Below the pieces are notes generated by a model. It was not told the origin of the DNA. It searched no databases and worked only from the letters and a program-made list of their open reading frames with translations. A program made the position numbers and the translations under genes. A stretch of 64,000 nucleotides of DNA, from positions 372,001 through 436,000 of the forward strand of contig JAYPQK010000009.1 in NCBI GenBank assembly GCA_038131955.1. The letters run 5' to 3'. Below are positions 17,652 to 26,450 of this stretch, piece after piece; the first letter of the stretch is position 1, and every line of letters starts with the position of its first letter. The stretch is from SHAN690 sp038131955. GTDB taxonomy: Bacteria > Bacteroidota > Bacteroidia > Flavobacteriales_G > Salibacteraceae.

Positions 17652-19019
17652 TCAAAAGAGTAGAAGGGCGGCAGCAAACACAATACTTCCCACTAGGAAA
17701 ACTACGAGGGAGTAGGGAAGGATGTCCTTTGCATTCAATCGAGTGATTCCGAGAAGTGGTAATGCCCAGAAGGGCTGCAGCATATTTGTGATCTCATCAC
17801 CGTAGGCCAAGGCTAGAATGCTCTTGTTCAGAGGTACGCCTAGTTCGATCGATGATTGGATGATGATCGGACCCTGGATAGCCCACTGTCCTCCACCGGA
17901 AGGAACGAAGATGTTGACCAGTCCTGCACTCAAGAACGTATAGATCGGATAGGTGATCTCGTTGGAATGTTCGATGAAGAATTGAGAGAGCTGGTTGATC
18001 ATACCACTCTCCTTCATTAATGCCAAAATTCCAAAGTACAACGGGAACTGGATAAGAATGCCACTTGCTCCTTGGATGGCGTCCTCAACTGCATGGGTGA
18101 AGGTCTTGATATTGGCATGGGCCAATAGACAGAGAGCCAAGAGCAACAAGTTGATGTTGTTTGGATTGAAATAGTTCAAAAATCCCGTCACCCAGACGAT
18201 CTGATAGACAATGTAGAGTAGCATCATTCCTCCAATGACCTTGGAGAACCAAGCTGCTCGGTCCAATTTCTCTGCACCCACTAGATCCTTTGTGTCTTCT
18301 TCCGGAAAAGGATGTGGAGATAGCTTCGGCACGGACCCCTGAGAATTCTTCCCGAGAAGGAAGAGAACTGCGGGAATCACGATCAGCAAGCAGAATGTGA
18401 CCACAAGATTCAAGTTGCTGAATACCGTGTCGCCAAGTGAAATACTGCTTGGGAGTGGAGAGTTGAAACCGGCCCCCATCAGTTCAGAAAGATGACCGGG
18501 TTCAGTGATCTTGATGAGTGATGATCCCGAAAACCCACCGTGCCAGATCATCAACGCGGTATATCCCGCAGCTCCGATGAGTGGATAGTTGATGTTTAAT
18601 CCCTCCCGCGTGGCTTTTTCGCCCACTTTTCGCGCCATAATGGCTCCGAAGATCAAGCCCAAACCCCAGTTGAATAAACCGACAAGCATCGTGACAAACG
18701 CAACCCAAGCTGCGGCTCTAGCGCTGGAGGTGCATGGCCTTACCGCCAGATCAATGAATCGAGCCGCCCACGGCGATATCGCCAAAACGTGCCCCAAAAC
18801 CAACATGAGCATCATTTGAAGGGCAAACACCATCAATCCCGGTTGCCAAAGACCCTTGGCCCACCAATCGATCACGCCAACGAATCCTCCGCTAGGGAGG
18901 CCGTTCACGATCAAAACGATCGCTAAGGTGATCGCTGTGAGAAGAAATGCAATGGTCAGTGGCGAGGGCAACAGGCTCCTCACCAATCGAACGTACGTTT
19001 CTAAGAAACGACCATTCAT
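17652..19019 (-). CDS. Short-chain fatty acid transporter (AtoE family)
   Basis: A 455-residue inner-membrane protein with 10-12 hydrophobic helices, of the AtoE/TIGR00366 family that takes up short-chain fatty acids such as butyrate or acetoacetate. Conserved blocks include FNWGLGLIFGAIMARKVGE, the loop GGFSGSSLIKI and, near the C-terminus, NIFVPSGGGQWAIQGP. It starts directly after the stop of the DUF3127 gene on the same strand, so the two are co-transcribed. Substrate specificity cannot be read from the sequence. Confidence 0.85.
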   Translation of the reverse strand: MNGRFLETYVRLVRSLLPSPLTIAFLLTAITLAIVLIVNGLPSGGFVGVIDWWAKGLWQPGLMVFALQMMLMLVLGHVLAISPWAARFIDLAVRPCTSSARAAAWVAFVTMLVGLFNWGLGLIFGAIMARKVGEKATREGLNINYPLIGAAGYTALMIWHGGFSGSSLIKITEPGHLSELMGAGFNSPLPSSISLGDTVFSNLNLVVTFCLLIVIPAVLFLLGKNSQGSVPKLSPHPFPEEDTKDLVGAEKLDRAAWFSKVIGGMMLLYIVYQIVWVTGFLNYFNPNNINLLLLALCLLAHANIKTFTHAVEDAIQGASGILIQFPLYFGILALMKESGMINQLSQFFIEHSNEITYPIYTFLSAGLVNIFVPSGGGQWAIQGPIIIQSSIELGVPLNKSILALAYGDEITNMLQPFWALPLLGITRLNAKDILPYSLVVFLVGSIVFAAALLLF

Positions 19020-19388
19020 TTAGAAGGGAAGGTCGTCTTCAGTGGCATTATTGTCTGAAGGAGCGTTCGGGAAACCAGCGTCCTCAAATGGGTCTTGAGA
19101 AGATCCATTGCTCGATGCACTGCTCGACAGAGGTTCGATTCGCCAGGCTTGAAGGTTGACGAAGTACTTCCCGTTGTATTCGTTGCCGCGAAGGTTGAAG
19201 TGTACCTTGACCGAATCACCCTGCTTGAAAGGGTCGATGAGGTCGATGCGCTCCTTGATGAGCTCAAACTTCACATCCTGTGGGTACTGCTCCTTGGTGG
19301 TCACGACAAACTCGCGCTTCTGAAATCCTGAATTAAAGGTTTGTGTGTCAAATACAACCTTGATACTTCCTTCAACTTCCATGCTCAT
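19020..19388 (-). CDS. DUF3127 OB-fold protein with SSB-like acidic tail
   Basis: A 122-residue DUF3127 protein. Residues 1-85 form a predicted OB-like beta-barrel (VVFDTQTFNSGFQKREFVV, FNLRGNEYNGKYFVNLQAW), followed by a disordered Ser/Asn-rich linker and an acidic end, ATEDDLPF. The layout (OB fold, linker, DDxPF tip) copies single-stranded DNA-binding protein, whose tip recruits repair enzymes. DUF3127 proteins have no established function that I know of. The start may be ATG 19388 or 19382. It lies between the flavin reductase and AtoE genes in one transcription unit. Confidence 0.8.
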   Translation of the reverse strand: MSMEVEGSIKVVFDTQTFNSGFQKREFVVTTKEQYPQDVKFELIKERIDLIDPFKQGDSVKVHFNLRGNEYNGKYFVNLQAWRIEPLSSSASSNGSSQDPFEDAGFPNAPSDNNATEDDLPF

Positions 19389-19403
19389 GTCTTCTCTGTT
19401 TCT

Positions 19404-20294
19404 CTAATCGTTATATGCTAATAGTGTTTTCCAAGCTTCTTCTACGCCTCCTTCAGAAAGGTAGGCTTTTGCCGTTTCATGAAGCGCTTTTTCAAGGGCG
19501 GCGCTGTTGTCTTCTAGTTCGACAAAAAGGTCGGCTAGTTCTGTGAGTTTCCAATCGTTGACGTCTGTCTCATTGGGAAGGGATTCCACATTCCCGAGCT
19601 TTCCTAGGTCATTTCCGGAAAGGATAGCGCTCTGTCGTATGTCTTCCGGAATGGCATCGATTCCAATACCGAGACGCTGAAGTGGCTTGGCCACCTCAAA
19701 TAATGCCTCACCATGAGCTCGGACGTAGTAGTTACCCCCCATTCGTCCTACCAAGTCGATCTTCGTTTGGTCGATCTTGCCTTCTTCATCCAAAACCGCA
19801 TCGTCGATGTGAATCATAACCACTTCGCACACCACTAGGTTGCCGGCACCGCCTTCCTGACCCAATTCGACCACTTCACGCACCTTGCATTCGAATTGCA
19901 CGGGCGACTCTTTCACGCGGAACGGGCGGACCAATTCAGACTCCACAGGAGTAAGGCCCGACTTGATGAATTCGTTCGTGCCTTTTGGGTATTCAGTGCT
20001 GGACAATGACATCTGCTCGGTGATCTCATAGTTCACCACATTGATCACCACTTCCGGTACTTCCTTGACGTTTTCATAAGTGTGCTTGGTAGTGTTGTCT
20101 CTGCCTCGACGCGCCGGAGAGAAAATGGCGATCGGAGGATTGGCACTGAATACGTTGAAGAAGCTGAATGGACTCAGGTTTGGATTTCCTTCCTTGTCAA
20201 TAGTGCTCGCAAATGCGATCGGACGTGGTCCAATGGCGCCTAATAGATAGCCGTGGAGCTTAGGAACGGATACGGATTTTGGGTCGACTTTCAT
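19404..20294 (-). CDS. Flavin reductase family protein (FMN-binding split barrel)
   Basis: A 296-residue protein of the flavin reductase-like FMN-binding group. The first 200 residues carry the split-barrel pattern (GPRPIAFASTIDKEGNPNLS, PFSFFNVFSANPP, then RDNTTKHTYENV). About 90 extra C-terminal residues, largely helical and acidic, are usual for the longer Bacteroidetes form. It likely reduces or binds flavin for a partner oxygenase, which is not visible nearby. It leads the run flavin reductase - DUF3127 - AtoE and has its own promoter-like sequence upstream. Confidence 0.85.
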   Translation of the reverse strand: MKVDPKSVSVPKLHGYLLGAIGPRPIAFASTIDKEGNPNLSPFSFFNVFSANPPIAIFSPARRGRDNTTKHTYENVKEVPEVVINVVNYEITEQMSLSSTEYPKGTNEFIKSGLTPVESELVRPFRVKESPVQFECKVREVVELGQEGGAGNLVVCEVVMIHIDDAVLDEEGKIDQTKIDLVGRMGGNYYVRAHGEALFEVAKPLQRLGIGIDAIPEDIRQSAILSGNDLGKLGNVESLPNETDVNDWKLTELADLFVELEDNSAALEKALHETAKAYLSEGGVEEAWKTLLAYND

Positions 20295-20310
20295 GACGGA
20301 TTCTTATCGA

Positions 20311-20340
20311 CAAAAGTAACCTTAGACCCAAGAAATCAAA
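20311..20340 (-). promoter_or_regulatory. Promoter of the flavin reductase operon
   Basis: On the minus strand TTTG (20340-20337), an 18-base spacer and TACTTTTG (20318-20311) match the Bacteroidetes -33/-7 pattern (TTTG, TAnnTTTG). The -7 box lies 16 bases before the ATG at 20294. Confidence 0.6.
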
Positions 20341-20376
20341 TTGTGCTTTAGGCATAGTTTTACTATGTTCTATTTG

Positions 20377-20384
20377 TATCTTTG
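20377..20384 (+). promoter_or_regulatory. -7 box of the tRNA-Leu gene
   Basis: TATCTTTG matches TAnnTTTG exactly and lies 64 bases ahead of the tRNA. A T-rich GTTTTAC about 20 bases upstream could serve as a weak -33 element. Confidence 0.55.
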
Positions 20385-20448
20385 CACTCCTTTTCGGGAA
20401 ATCGAGTGAATCGATTGACGCAGAGGAAGTTCTTTTAAACCAGCACAT

Positions 20449-20529
20449 GCGGGTGTGGCGAAATTGGTAGACGCGCTAGACTTAGGATCTAGTGCCGCAA
20501 GGCGTGGGGGTTCGAGTCCTCCACCCGCA
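20449..20529 (+). tRNA. tRNA-Leu (anticodon TAG)
   Basis: An 81-base cloverleaf. The acceptor stem is GCGGGTG (20449-20455) paired with CACCCGC (20522-20528), followed by discriminator A. The anticodon stem CTAGA/TCTAG encloses the loop CTTAGGA with anticodon TAG. A long variable arm is typical of class II leucine tRNAs, and the T-loop is TTCGAGT. The CCA end is not encoded. Confidence 0.95.
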
Positions 20530-20616
20530 CATAGTTCAAAACGTGAAGGCGTTGGGACGAGAAGTTTATCCCCATAGAGCGAAGCTCGTATTGGGAAGTC
20601 CCTCCACCCGCACATA
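20519..20616 (+). repeat. 15-bp direct repeat of the tRNA-Leu 3' end
   Basis: CTCCACCCGCACATA occurs at 20519-20533 (the tRNA 3' end plus four bases) and again at 20602-20616, 68 bases downstream. The second copy lacks the rest of a cloverleaf. It may be what remains of a tandem tRNA copy or of an element that once used the tRNA end as its target. No integrase gene is nearby. Confidence 0.75.
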
Positions 20617-20661
20617 TTTTACAGGGAATGGCTCTCACCTTCCCGAGGATCACTGAAGGAT

Positions 20662-20694
20662 AAGGCCGCTTTTCGAAGGGCCTTTTCTTGTCTT
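20662..20694 (+). terminator. Terminator downstream of tRNA-Leu, ahead of tig
   Basis: A two-part stem (AAGGCC/GGCCTT with an inner CTT/AAG capped by a TTCG loop, one bulged G) spans 20662-20684. A pyrimidine-rich TTCTTGTCTT run follows it. Confidence 0.75.
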
Positions 20695-20724
20695 AAGACC
20701 AAGCTATTATAACACAATTCAATC

Positions 20725-22131
20725 ATGGACATCAAGCAAGAGAATATTGATGAGTTGAATGCCAAGGTGACCATCACCATTGAGCCAAAGGATTACGAGC
20801 CTGCAGTTCGCACGGTTTTGGATAACCACCGCAAAAAGATGACCCTTCAGGGTTTCCGCCCTGGAAAAGTTCCTTTTGGCGTTGCGAAGAAGATGTACGG
20901 CAAAGCAGTACTTGCAGAGGAATTGAACCGCATCTTATCGGATAACCTCAACAAGCACATCCAAGAGAACGAGATCAACATCATCGGTCAGCCTCTTCCG
21001 GAAGACATTGAAGAGCTTCAGCTCGATTTCGACAAGACATTCGAATTCAACTATGAACTAGGTATTGCGCCTTCTTTCGAAGTTGATTTATCTATCAAGG
21101 ACAAGTTCAACAAGTACAAGATCAAGGTTGATAACGAGTTGATCGACAAGTACGTGAAGGATTTTCAGCGCCGCTATGGAACTTCTACCGAGGCTGAAGT
21201 AGTGAGTGATACCGACATGGTATACGGGTCTTTGTATGAACTGGAGAAAGGCGCTCGCAAGGAGGGTGGACTGCATAACCATACGACCATCGCGCTTGAT
21301 TACGTCGATAATAAGGACGCTAAGAAAAAGTTGATCGGTAAAGCGACAGGCGATACCGTAAAGATCGAGCCGGCCAAGTTTGCTAAGGGTGATGTAGATC
21401 TTTCACAGATGCTGGGTATTCCGGTTAGTCAGCTGGACGAGATCGGAAAAGAGTTTGACCTGGTCATCGAGTCGATCCATAACATCGATATGGCTCCGTT
21501 GGACAGTGAGTTGTTCGACAGGGTTCTGGGTCCGGGTGTAGCTACTACCGAGCAAGAGTTCCGCGATAAGATCGCTCTAGACCTTGAGAAGTACCTCGTA
21601 GGCGACAGTGAGAAAAAGTTGCGTCGTGACATTCATGATAAGCTTCTAGAGAAGTTGAAGCTGCAATTGCCGGATGAGTTCATCAAGCGTTGGTTGCTAG
21701 AGCAAGGAGCTAGAAGTGAAGAGCATCCGATTACGGCAGAGGATGTTGAGCGTGAATATGACGATTACAGTCGATCGCTCAAAGTTCAGTTGATCGAAGG
21801 TCAGATCGCCAAGCAGAATGAGATCAAGGTGGAATTCCAGGATATTCAAAACCGTGTGAAGGAGAATATTAAGGCTCAGTTTGCTTCTTTCGGACAAGGA
21901 GAAGTGGGCGATGACATGCTCGATCAGTTTGCTCAAAACTTCCTCCAGAAGGAAGAAGAAGTGCGTAAGGTTTACGATCAATTGATGGATGAACGTCTGA
22001 ACGAATTCTATCAATCCAATGTTAAGCTTCAGGAAAAGGAAGTGACCTTTGATGAATTCGTTAAATTAGCCTCAAGTAAGGCCGGTAAAGGCAAATTCAT
22101 GGATCAGGTCTCAAACCTTTTAAAATTCTAG
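20725..22131 (+). CDS. tig: Trigger factor
   Basis: Ribosome-bound chaperone that meets new chains at the exit tunnel. The 468-residue product has the N-terminal ribosome-binding domain with the signature GFRPGKVPFGVAKKMYG (about residues 43-59), then a divergent peptidyl-prolyl-isomerase-like middle and a long helical C-terminal chaperone domain. The central PPIase part is poorly conserved, as is common in Bacteroidetes. One base separates it from clpP and three more bases separate clpP from clpX, forming the classic tig-clpP-clpX unit. Confidence 0.93.
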   Translation: MDIKQENIDELNAKVTITIEPKDYEPAVRTVLDNHRKKMTLQGFRPGKVPFGVAKKMYGKAVLAEELNRILSDNLNKHIQENEINIIGQPLPEDIEELQLDFDKTFEFNYELGIAPSFEVDLSIKDKFNKYKIKVDNELIDKYVKDFQRRYGTSTEAEVVSDTDMVYGSLYELEKGARKEGGLHNHTTIALDYVDNKDAKKKLIGKATGDTVKIEPAKFAKGDVDLSQMLGIPVSQLDEIGKEFDLVIESIHNIDMAPLDSELFDRVLGPGVATTEQEFRDKIALDLEKYLVGDSEKKLRRDIHDKLLEKLKLQLPDEFIKRWLLEQGARSEEHPITAEDVEREYDDYSRSLKVQLIEGQIAKQNEIKVEFQDIQNRVKENIKAQFASFGQGEVGDDMLDQFAQNFLQKEEEVRKVYDQLMDERLNEFYQSNVKLQEKEVTFDEFVKLASSKAGKGKFMDQVSNLLKF

Positions 22132-22132
22132 A

Positions 22133-22813
22133 ATGACAGACGGGAAAGAATTTCGGAACTATGCGGTCAACCACCTCGGAATGAGTGGGCTTTCGGTGGA
22201 TGACTATATGAAGGCGGTGAACAAGCCAGAGGGGATGACGCGTACGGTGATCGAAGAGCGTCCGATGCCTTTCCGAGAAGTAGACGTTTTCTCTCGCTTG
22301 ATGATGGACCGCATCATTTTCCTTGGATTGGGAATTGACGATTTCATCGCCAATATCATCCAAGCTCAGCTTCTCTTTTTGGAATCGGCTGACAGTGGAA
22401 AAGACATCCAGATATACATTAATAGCCCGGGTGGCTCCGTGTACGCAGGTTTGGGTATCTACGATACAATGCAGTATATCAATTGTGACGTTGCAACTAT
22501 CTGCACCGGAATGGCTGCCTCGATGGGCGCGATCATCCTTTGTGCTGGTGAAAAGGGAAAACGCACGGCGCTAAAGCACTCACGCGTGATGATCCACCAG
22601 CCGATGGGTGGTGTAGGCGGACAAGCCTCAGATATCGAGATCACCGCAAAAGAGATCAAGAAGCTCAAAGACGAATTGTACAACATCATCGCTGAACATT
22701 CCGGACAGCCGATCAAGAAGGTGTGGGAAGACAGCGACCGTGATTTCTGGATGACCTCGGAAGAGGCCAGAGACTATGGAATGATCGATGAGGTGCTCGT
22801 CCGAAAGAAATAA
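22133..22813 (+). CDS. clpP: ATP-dependent Clp protease proteolytic subunit ClpP
   Basis: Serine peptidase ring that degrades proteins fed by ClpX. The 226-residue protein has the catalytic triad S120 (TGMAASMGA), H145 (RVMIHQPMGG) and D194 (DRDFW), with spacings of 25 and 49 residues as in E. coli ClpP. About 25 extra N-terminal residues precede the mature enzyme and are probably removed by self-processing. It is in operon with tig and clpX. Confidence 0.97.
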   Translation: MTDGKEFRNYAVNHLGMSGLSVDDYMKAVNKPEGMTRTVIEERPMPFREVDVFSRLMMDRIIFLGLGIDDFIANIIQAQLLFLESADSGKDIQIYINSPGGSVYAGLGIYDTMQYINCDVATICTGMAASMGAIILCAGEKGKRTALKHSRVMIHQPMGGVGGQASDIEITAKEIKKLKDELYNIIAEHSGQPIKKVWEDSDRDFWMTSEEARDYGMIDEVLVRKK

Positions 22814-22816
22814 GTC

Positions 22817-24061
22817 ATGGCAAAGCATTCAGAAGAACAGATCAAGTGTAGCTTTTGCGGTCGAGACAAGCGGGAAACGGCAGTCATGATCGCAGGGATC
22901 ACGGGTCACATTTGTGATCGTTGTATCCAACAAGCTTCACGCATCGTTGACGAAGAAATGTCCACTCGCCTTCGAGAGTCGGTACTGGGTAGCGTCAATC
23001 TTCTGAAGCCAACAGACATCAAGGAACACCTCGATGAGTTTGTCATCGGTCAGGATGAAGCAAAGAAGAATCTTGCCGTGGCGGTCTATAACCACTACAA
23101 GCGAATCTCCCAGCGGGAGGATGATTCAGATGACGTCTTCATCGAGAAGAGCAATATGATCCTTGTGGGTCAAACAGGAACTGGAAAGACGCTTCTTGCC
23201 AAGACCATCGCCAATGTGCTTAATGTGCCATTCTGTATTGCTGATGCAACCGTGCTGACCGAGGCAGGGTATGTAGGAGAAGATGTCGAGAGTATTCTCT
23301 CTCGCTTGCTCCAGGCAGCAGAGTATAATGTCGAAGCCGCTGAGCGAGGTATCGTTTTCATTGACGAGGTCGATAAGATCAGTCGCAAGAGCGATAACCC
23401 ATCCATCACTCGCGATGTGAGTGGAGAAGGGGTTCAGCAAGGTTTGCTCAAGCTTCTAGAAGGCTCCGTCGTGGGCGTTCCTCCTCAAGGTGGTCGCAAG
23501 CACCCTGAGCAAAAGCTGGTTCAGATCGATACTCGCAACATCCTCTTCATTTGTGGAGGTGCATTCGACGGGATCGATCGTATCATCTCTCGACGACTCA
23601 ACACAGCTGCCATAGGTTACCGAAATAAGTCCAAGGAAGAAGTGGAGGAGGATAATCTCCTTCAGTATGTCTCGCCGTCTGACTTGCGAGAGTATGGTTT
23701 GATTCCGGAATTGATCGGCCGCCTACCGTTGGTGAGCTTCCTGAATCCTTTGGATCATTCAGCCCTGCGCAGAATTCTAACCGAGCCTAAGAATGCCTTG
23801 ATGAAGCAGTATCTGCGCCTTTTTGAGATGGAGGACATCAAGCTCTCATTCGAGAAGGATGTGCTTGACTATATCGTAGATAAGGCGACCGAATATAAGC
23901 TTGGCGCCAGAGGCTTGCGTTCGATCTGTGAGGCCATTATGATGGATGCGATGTATGAATTGCCATCCATGGAAGAGAAGCCTGAGTCATTCAAGGTTGA
24001 CCTTGACTACGCGAAAGAAAAGTTCGATAAAAGCGCGTTCCGAAAGCTTAGGGCTGCATAA
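22817..24061 (+). CDS. clpX: ATP-dependent Clp protease ATP-binding subunit ClpX
   Basis: AAA+ unfoldase that feeds ClpP. The 414-residue protein has the C4 zinc-binding domain (C11, C14, C33, C36), Walker A GQTGTGKT (about 118-125), Walker B IVFIDEVDK and the RKHPEQ loop segment. A sensor-2 region (KLGARGLRSI) lies near the C-terminus. All parts of a normal ClpX are present. Its last 14 bases overlap the end of a convergent lipoprotein gene. Confidence 0.97.
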   Translation: MAKHSEEQIKCSFCGRDKRETAVMIAGITGHICDRCIQQASRIVDEEMSTRLRESVLGSVNLLKPTDIKEHLDEFVIGQDEAKKNLAVAVYNHYKRISQREDDSDDVFIEKSNMILVGQTGTGKTLLAKTIANVLNVPFCIADATVLTEAGYVGEDVESILSRLLQAAEYNVEAAERGIVFIDEVDKISRKSDNPSITRDVSGEGVQQGLLKLLEGSVVGVPPQGGRKHPEQKLVQIDTRNILFICGGAFDGIDRIISRRLNTAAIGYRNKSKEEVEEDNLLQYVSPSDLREYGLIPELIGRLPLVSFLNPLDHSALRRILTEPKNALMKQYLRLFEMEDIKLSFEKDVLDYIVDKATEYKLGARGLRSICEAIMMDAMYELPSMEEKPESFKVDLDYAKEKFDKSAFRKLRAA

Positions 24062-24917
24062 TCGGAATCTCCACGTCTAAGTAGGTATTGTTTCTCCGTG
24101 ACACCACGATGTTGTCACATACCCCGATCTCGCCGTAGTTCAGCGTGCGTGGAATGAGGTTTTGTACCTCCATGTAACTTCTGCCTGAAGTGAAGTGAGG
24201 ACAAGTCAGATCAGACGTGTAAGCCGTAGTGATCTCGTTTGTGAAACTACTTCCGCGTGAATTTCGACCACTCATGAAGCCCTCAGTCACCTCGAAGACG
24301 TCATCTTCGAAAACAACATCCGTACTTGACCCACTCACCCATACATAGGAAAAAGTGCCATCTACATCAATGTTGACATTGTTGCTGGTCACCAGCCCGT
24401 CAGACACAGTGAAAGTGTAGAAACGACGACCATCATTATTGATTCCTCCATTGACCACGGTTACGGTTCCGCTGACATCATAGATATCCTTTCGGTAGCC
24501 TTCGAACGTAATGCTGATAACGGTTCCCTTATTCAAGTATTTGCCGGTAAAATCGGCCCGTATGATCCCGAAGCGCTGTGCGCTATCGTTGCAGAGTTCG
24601 CCCTTGTCCGCATAGTTCAGCTGGAGATACATTGGGAAAACGGCCACAGTATCACTCAAGAACGTATACCGTCGATTAAGACAGATGTCCAACTTCTGCT
24701 GGTTGATCGAGGTGTCATTCAACAGCGTGTCACCCATGGCATACTTATGCACTTGTCGAAATGCATCATCGAAAAGGTGATGAGCCAATGCATAATCTCG
24801 TGCAGACAAGGTTTCTAAATCCTCATCGCGGTCAGATTTGTTGCAACCGGCAACAAAAAGAAGAGTGCCAGTTACAGCAGCTATTCCAAGGGTCAGTAGA
24901 GTATGCCTTAAACGCAT
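24048..24917 (-). CDS. Lipoprotein of unknown function
   Basis: About 289 residues. The signal peptide ends LLFVAGC, a good lipobox, so the protein should be lipid-anchored. The mature part carries paired cysteines (DICLNRRY, GELCNDSA, DLTCPHF, IGVCDN) and beta-rich strands with repeated GTFSY/GRRFYTF patterns. I recognise it only as a recurring Bacteroidetes lipoprotein type. ATG 24917 is preferred over GTG 24926. It overlaps the clpX end and lies 35 bases downstream of folA, so it may be read from the folA transcript or its own TACATTTG box at 24944-24937. Confidence 0.7.
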   Translation of the reverse strand: MRLRHTLLTLGIAAVTGTLLFVAGCNKSDRDEDLETLSARDYALAHHLFDDAFRQVHKYAMGDTLLNDTSINQQKLDICLNRRYTFLSDTVAVFPMYLQLNYADKGELCNDSAQRFGIIRADFTGKYLNKGTVISITFEGYRKDIYDVSGTVTVVNGGINNDGRRFYTFTVSDGLVTSNNVNIDVDGTFSYVWVSGSSTDVVFEDDVFEVTEGFMSGRNSRGSSFTNEITTAYTSDLTCPHFTSGRSYMEVQNLIPRTLNYGEIGVCDNIVVSRRNNTYLDVEIPIMQP

Positions 24918-24952
24918 GTTTTTCACAGGGTTGAAGCAAATGTAACGATTCG

Positions 24953-25462
24953 CTAATTTGATTCTTTTTTACTGTAGACGCATATTTCAAAGGAATAGTT
25001 GTGAACATCGTCCTTCGGATGGAACGATATTACTTCTTTCTCCCAAACTTTTTCATCGATGACGGGAAAATGAGTTTCCCCTTTTGGAGAAGTGTGTACA
25101 TGCGTGATCACGAGTCTTTCTGCCTGATCCATGGTCTGACGATAGATCTCTCCTCCGCCGATGATGAACAGTTCTTCTTCTCCTGCCGCCTTTGCTTTTG
25201 CAATTCCTTCTTCCAGCGAATGAGCGACGATGACGCCGGCTTCGTTGAATGCCTGATTACGCGTAACCACGATGTTCGGTCTACCGGGAAGTGGACGAAA
25301 TTTCTTCGGAATGGAATCGAAATTCTTTCGTCCCATTAGTACGTGATGTCCACGGGTGGTTTCAGAGAAGAATTTTAGGTCATCCGGAAGGCGCCATGGC
25401 AGGTCACCATCCACGCCAATGACACGATTATCTGCAACGGCAGCGATCAAGGTGATCATCAT
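24953..25462 (-). CDS. folA: Dihydrofolate reductase
   Basis: NADPH-dependent reduction of dihydrofolate to tetrahydrofolate. The 169-residue enzyme shows IAAVADNRVIGVDGDLPWRL, the catalytic-region DDLKFF, the NADPH-binding VLMGRKNFDSI and the C-terminal IIGGGEIYRQ motif. Its ATG overlaps the thyA stop by four bases (ATGA), the usual coupling of the enzyme that makes dihydrofolate during dTMP synthesis to the enzyme that recycles it. Confidence 0.97.
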   Translation of the reverse strand: MMITLIAAVADNRVIGVDGDLPWRLPDDLKFFSETTRGHHVLMGRKNFDSIPKKFRPLPGRPNIVVTRNQAFNEAGVIVAHSLEEGIAKAKAAGEEELFIIGGGEIYRQTMDQAERLVITHVHTSPKGETHFPVIDEKVWEKEVISFHPKDDVHNYSFEICVYSKKESN

Positions 25463-26364
25463 ACGGCTACGGCGGCTTTGATGTGTGGGTGTGGGTCGTA
25501 GTTCTTTAGCTCGAAATCCTCAAATCGAAAATCAAGGATGTTTTTGATATCTGGATTGATCTCAAGCGTAGGCAAGGCTCGAGGCTCTCTACTCAGCTGC
25601 TCTCTGGTTTGCTCGAAGTGATTTGTATACAAGTGGGCATCCCCAAACGTATGAACGAAGTCGCCCAATTCTAGTCCGCACACCTGAGCTACCATCATCG
25701 TGAGCAGAGCATATGAGGCAATGTTGAATGGAACTCCCAAGAATACATCGGCACTTCGCTGATACAGCTGGCATGAGAGCTTTCCATCCAAGACATAGAA
25801 TTGATACATCGTATGGCACGGAGGTAAGCCAGCCTTGGCCATTTCTTCAATCTCCGAGGCGTTCCAAGCAGATACGATCAGTCGCCTTGAATTAGGATTG
25901 CGCTTGATCTCAGAGATGACCCAGCTCAGCTGATCAAAGCCATTGAAATCTCTCCATTGCTTTCCATACACAGGACCTAGCTCTCCCCATTCTTGGGCAA
26001 AAGCTTCGTCTGCCTTGACCTTTTCTACGAACTCCTTCATGTGCTCCTTCCATTCAGGAGAATACTTTGGGTATCGTTCAGCTTGTCCCGTCTGGTTCAA
26101 CCAGTTCTGATACGGCCAATCATTCCAAATATTCACCCCGTTCTGCACCAAGTAGCGCAGGTTGGTGTCTCCTTGGACGAACCACAGCAACTCGTGGATC
26201 ACCGATTTCATGTGGACCTTTTTCGTGGTGACTAGCGGGAATCCATCGGATAGGGGAAAGCGCATTTGGTAACCAAAAACACTTCGAGTTCCCACTCCGG
26301 TTCGGTCGCCTTTATCGGTGCCGTGATCGAGAATGTGCTGAAGGAGATCGTGATACTGTTGCAT
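25459..26364 (-). CDS. thyA: Thymidylate synthase
   Basis: Methylates dUMP to dTMP with methylene-tetrahydrofolate. The 301-residue protein has the catalytic cysteine at about C183 (GLPPCHTMYQF), the dUMP-binding SRRLIVSAWN and QRSADVFLGVPFNIASY. It is longer than the 264-residue E. coli enzyme because of an insertion (about residues 90-125), as in Lactobacillus-type ThyA. It is translationally coupled to folA, and a nucleoside transporter lies 86 bases upstream in the same direction. Confidence 0.97.
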   Translation of the reverse strand: MQQYHDLLQHILDHGTDKGDRTGVGTRSVFGYQMRFPLSDGFPLVTTKKVHMKSVIHELLWFVQGDTNLRYLVQNGVNIWNDWPYQNWLNQTGQAERYPKYSPEWKEHMKEFVEKVKADEAFAQEWGELGPVYGKQWRDFNGFDQLSWVISEIKRNPNSRRLIVSAWNASEIEEMAKAGLPPCHTMYQFYVLDGKLSCQLYQRSADVFLGVPFNIASYALLTMMVAQVCGLELGDFVHTFGDAHLYTNHFEQTREQLSREPRALPTLEINPDIKNILDFRFEDFELKNYDPHPHIKAAVAV

Positions 26365-26450
26365 GAAGAGAGAATGTGCTACGAAATTGCGGAGTCCGTG
26401 CGGCTAGCGCAAGGTGAAAGGTAAAAAGCTTTCAAAAGGTTTTCAACCCA

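Noticed and set aside
20370..20615. Open frames on the minus strand across the tRNA
   Set aside because: They are antisense readings of the tRNA-Leu and its 3' repeat and have no family features.
20532..20661. Second complete tRNA gene after tRNA-Leu
   Set aside because: Only the 3' 15 bases match; no acceptor 5' strand, anticodon arm or T-loop can be folded.
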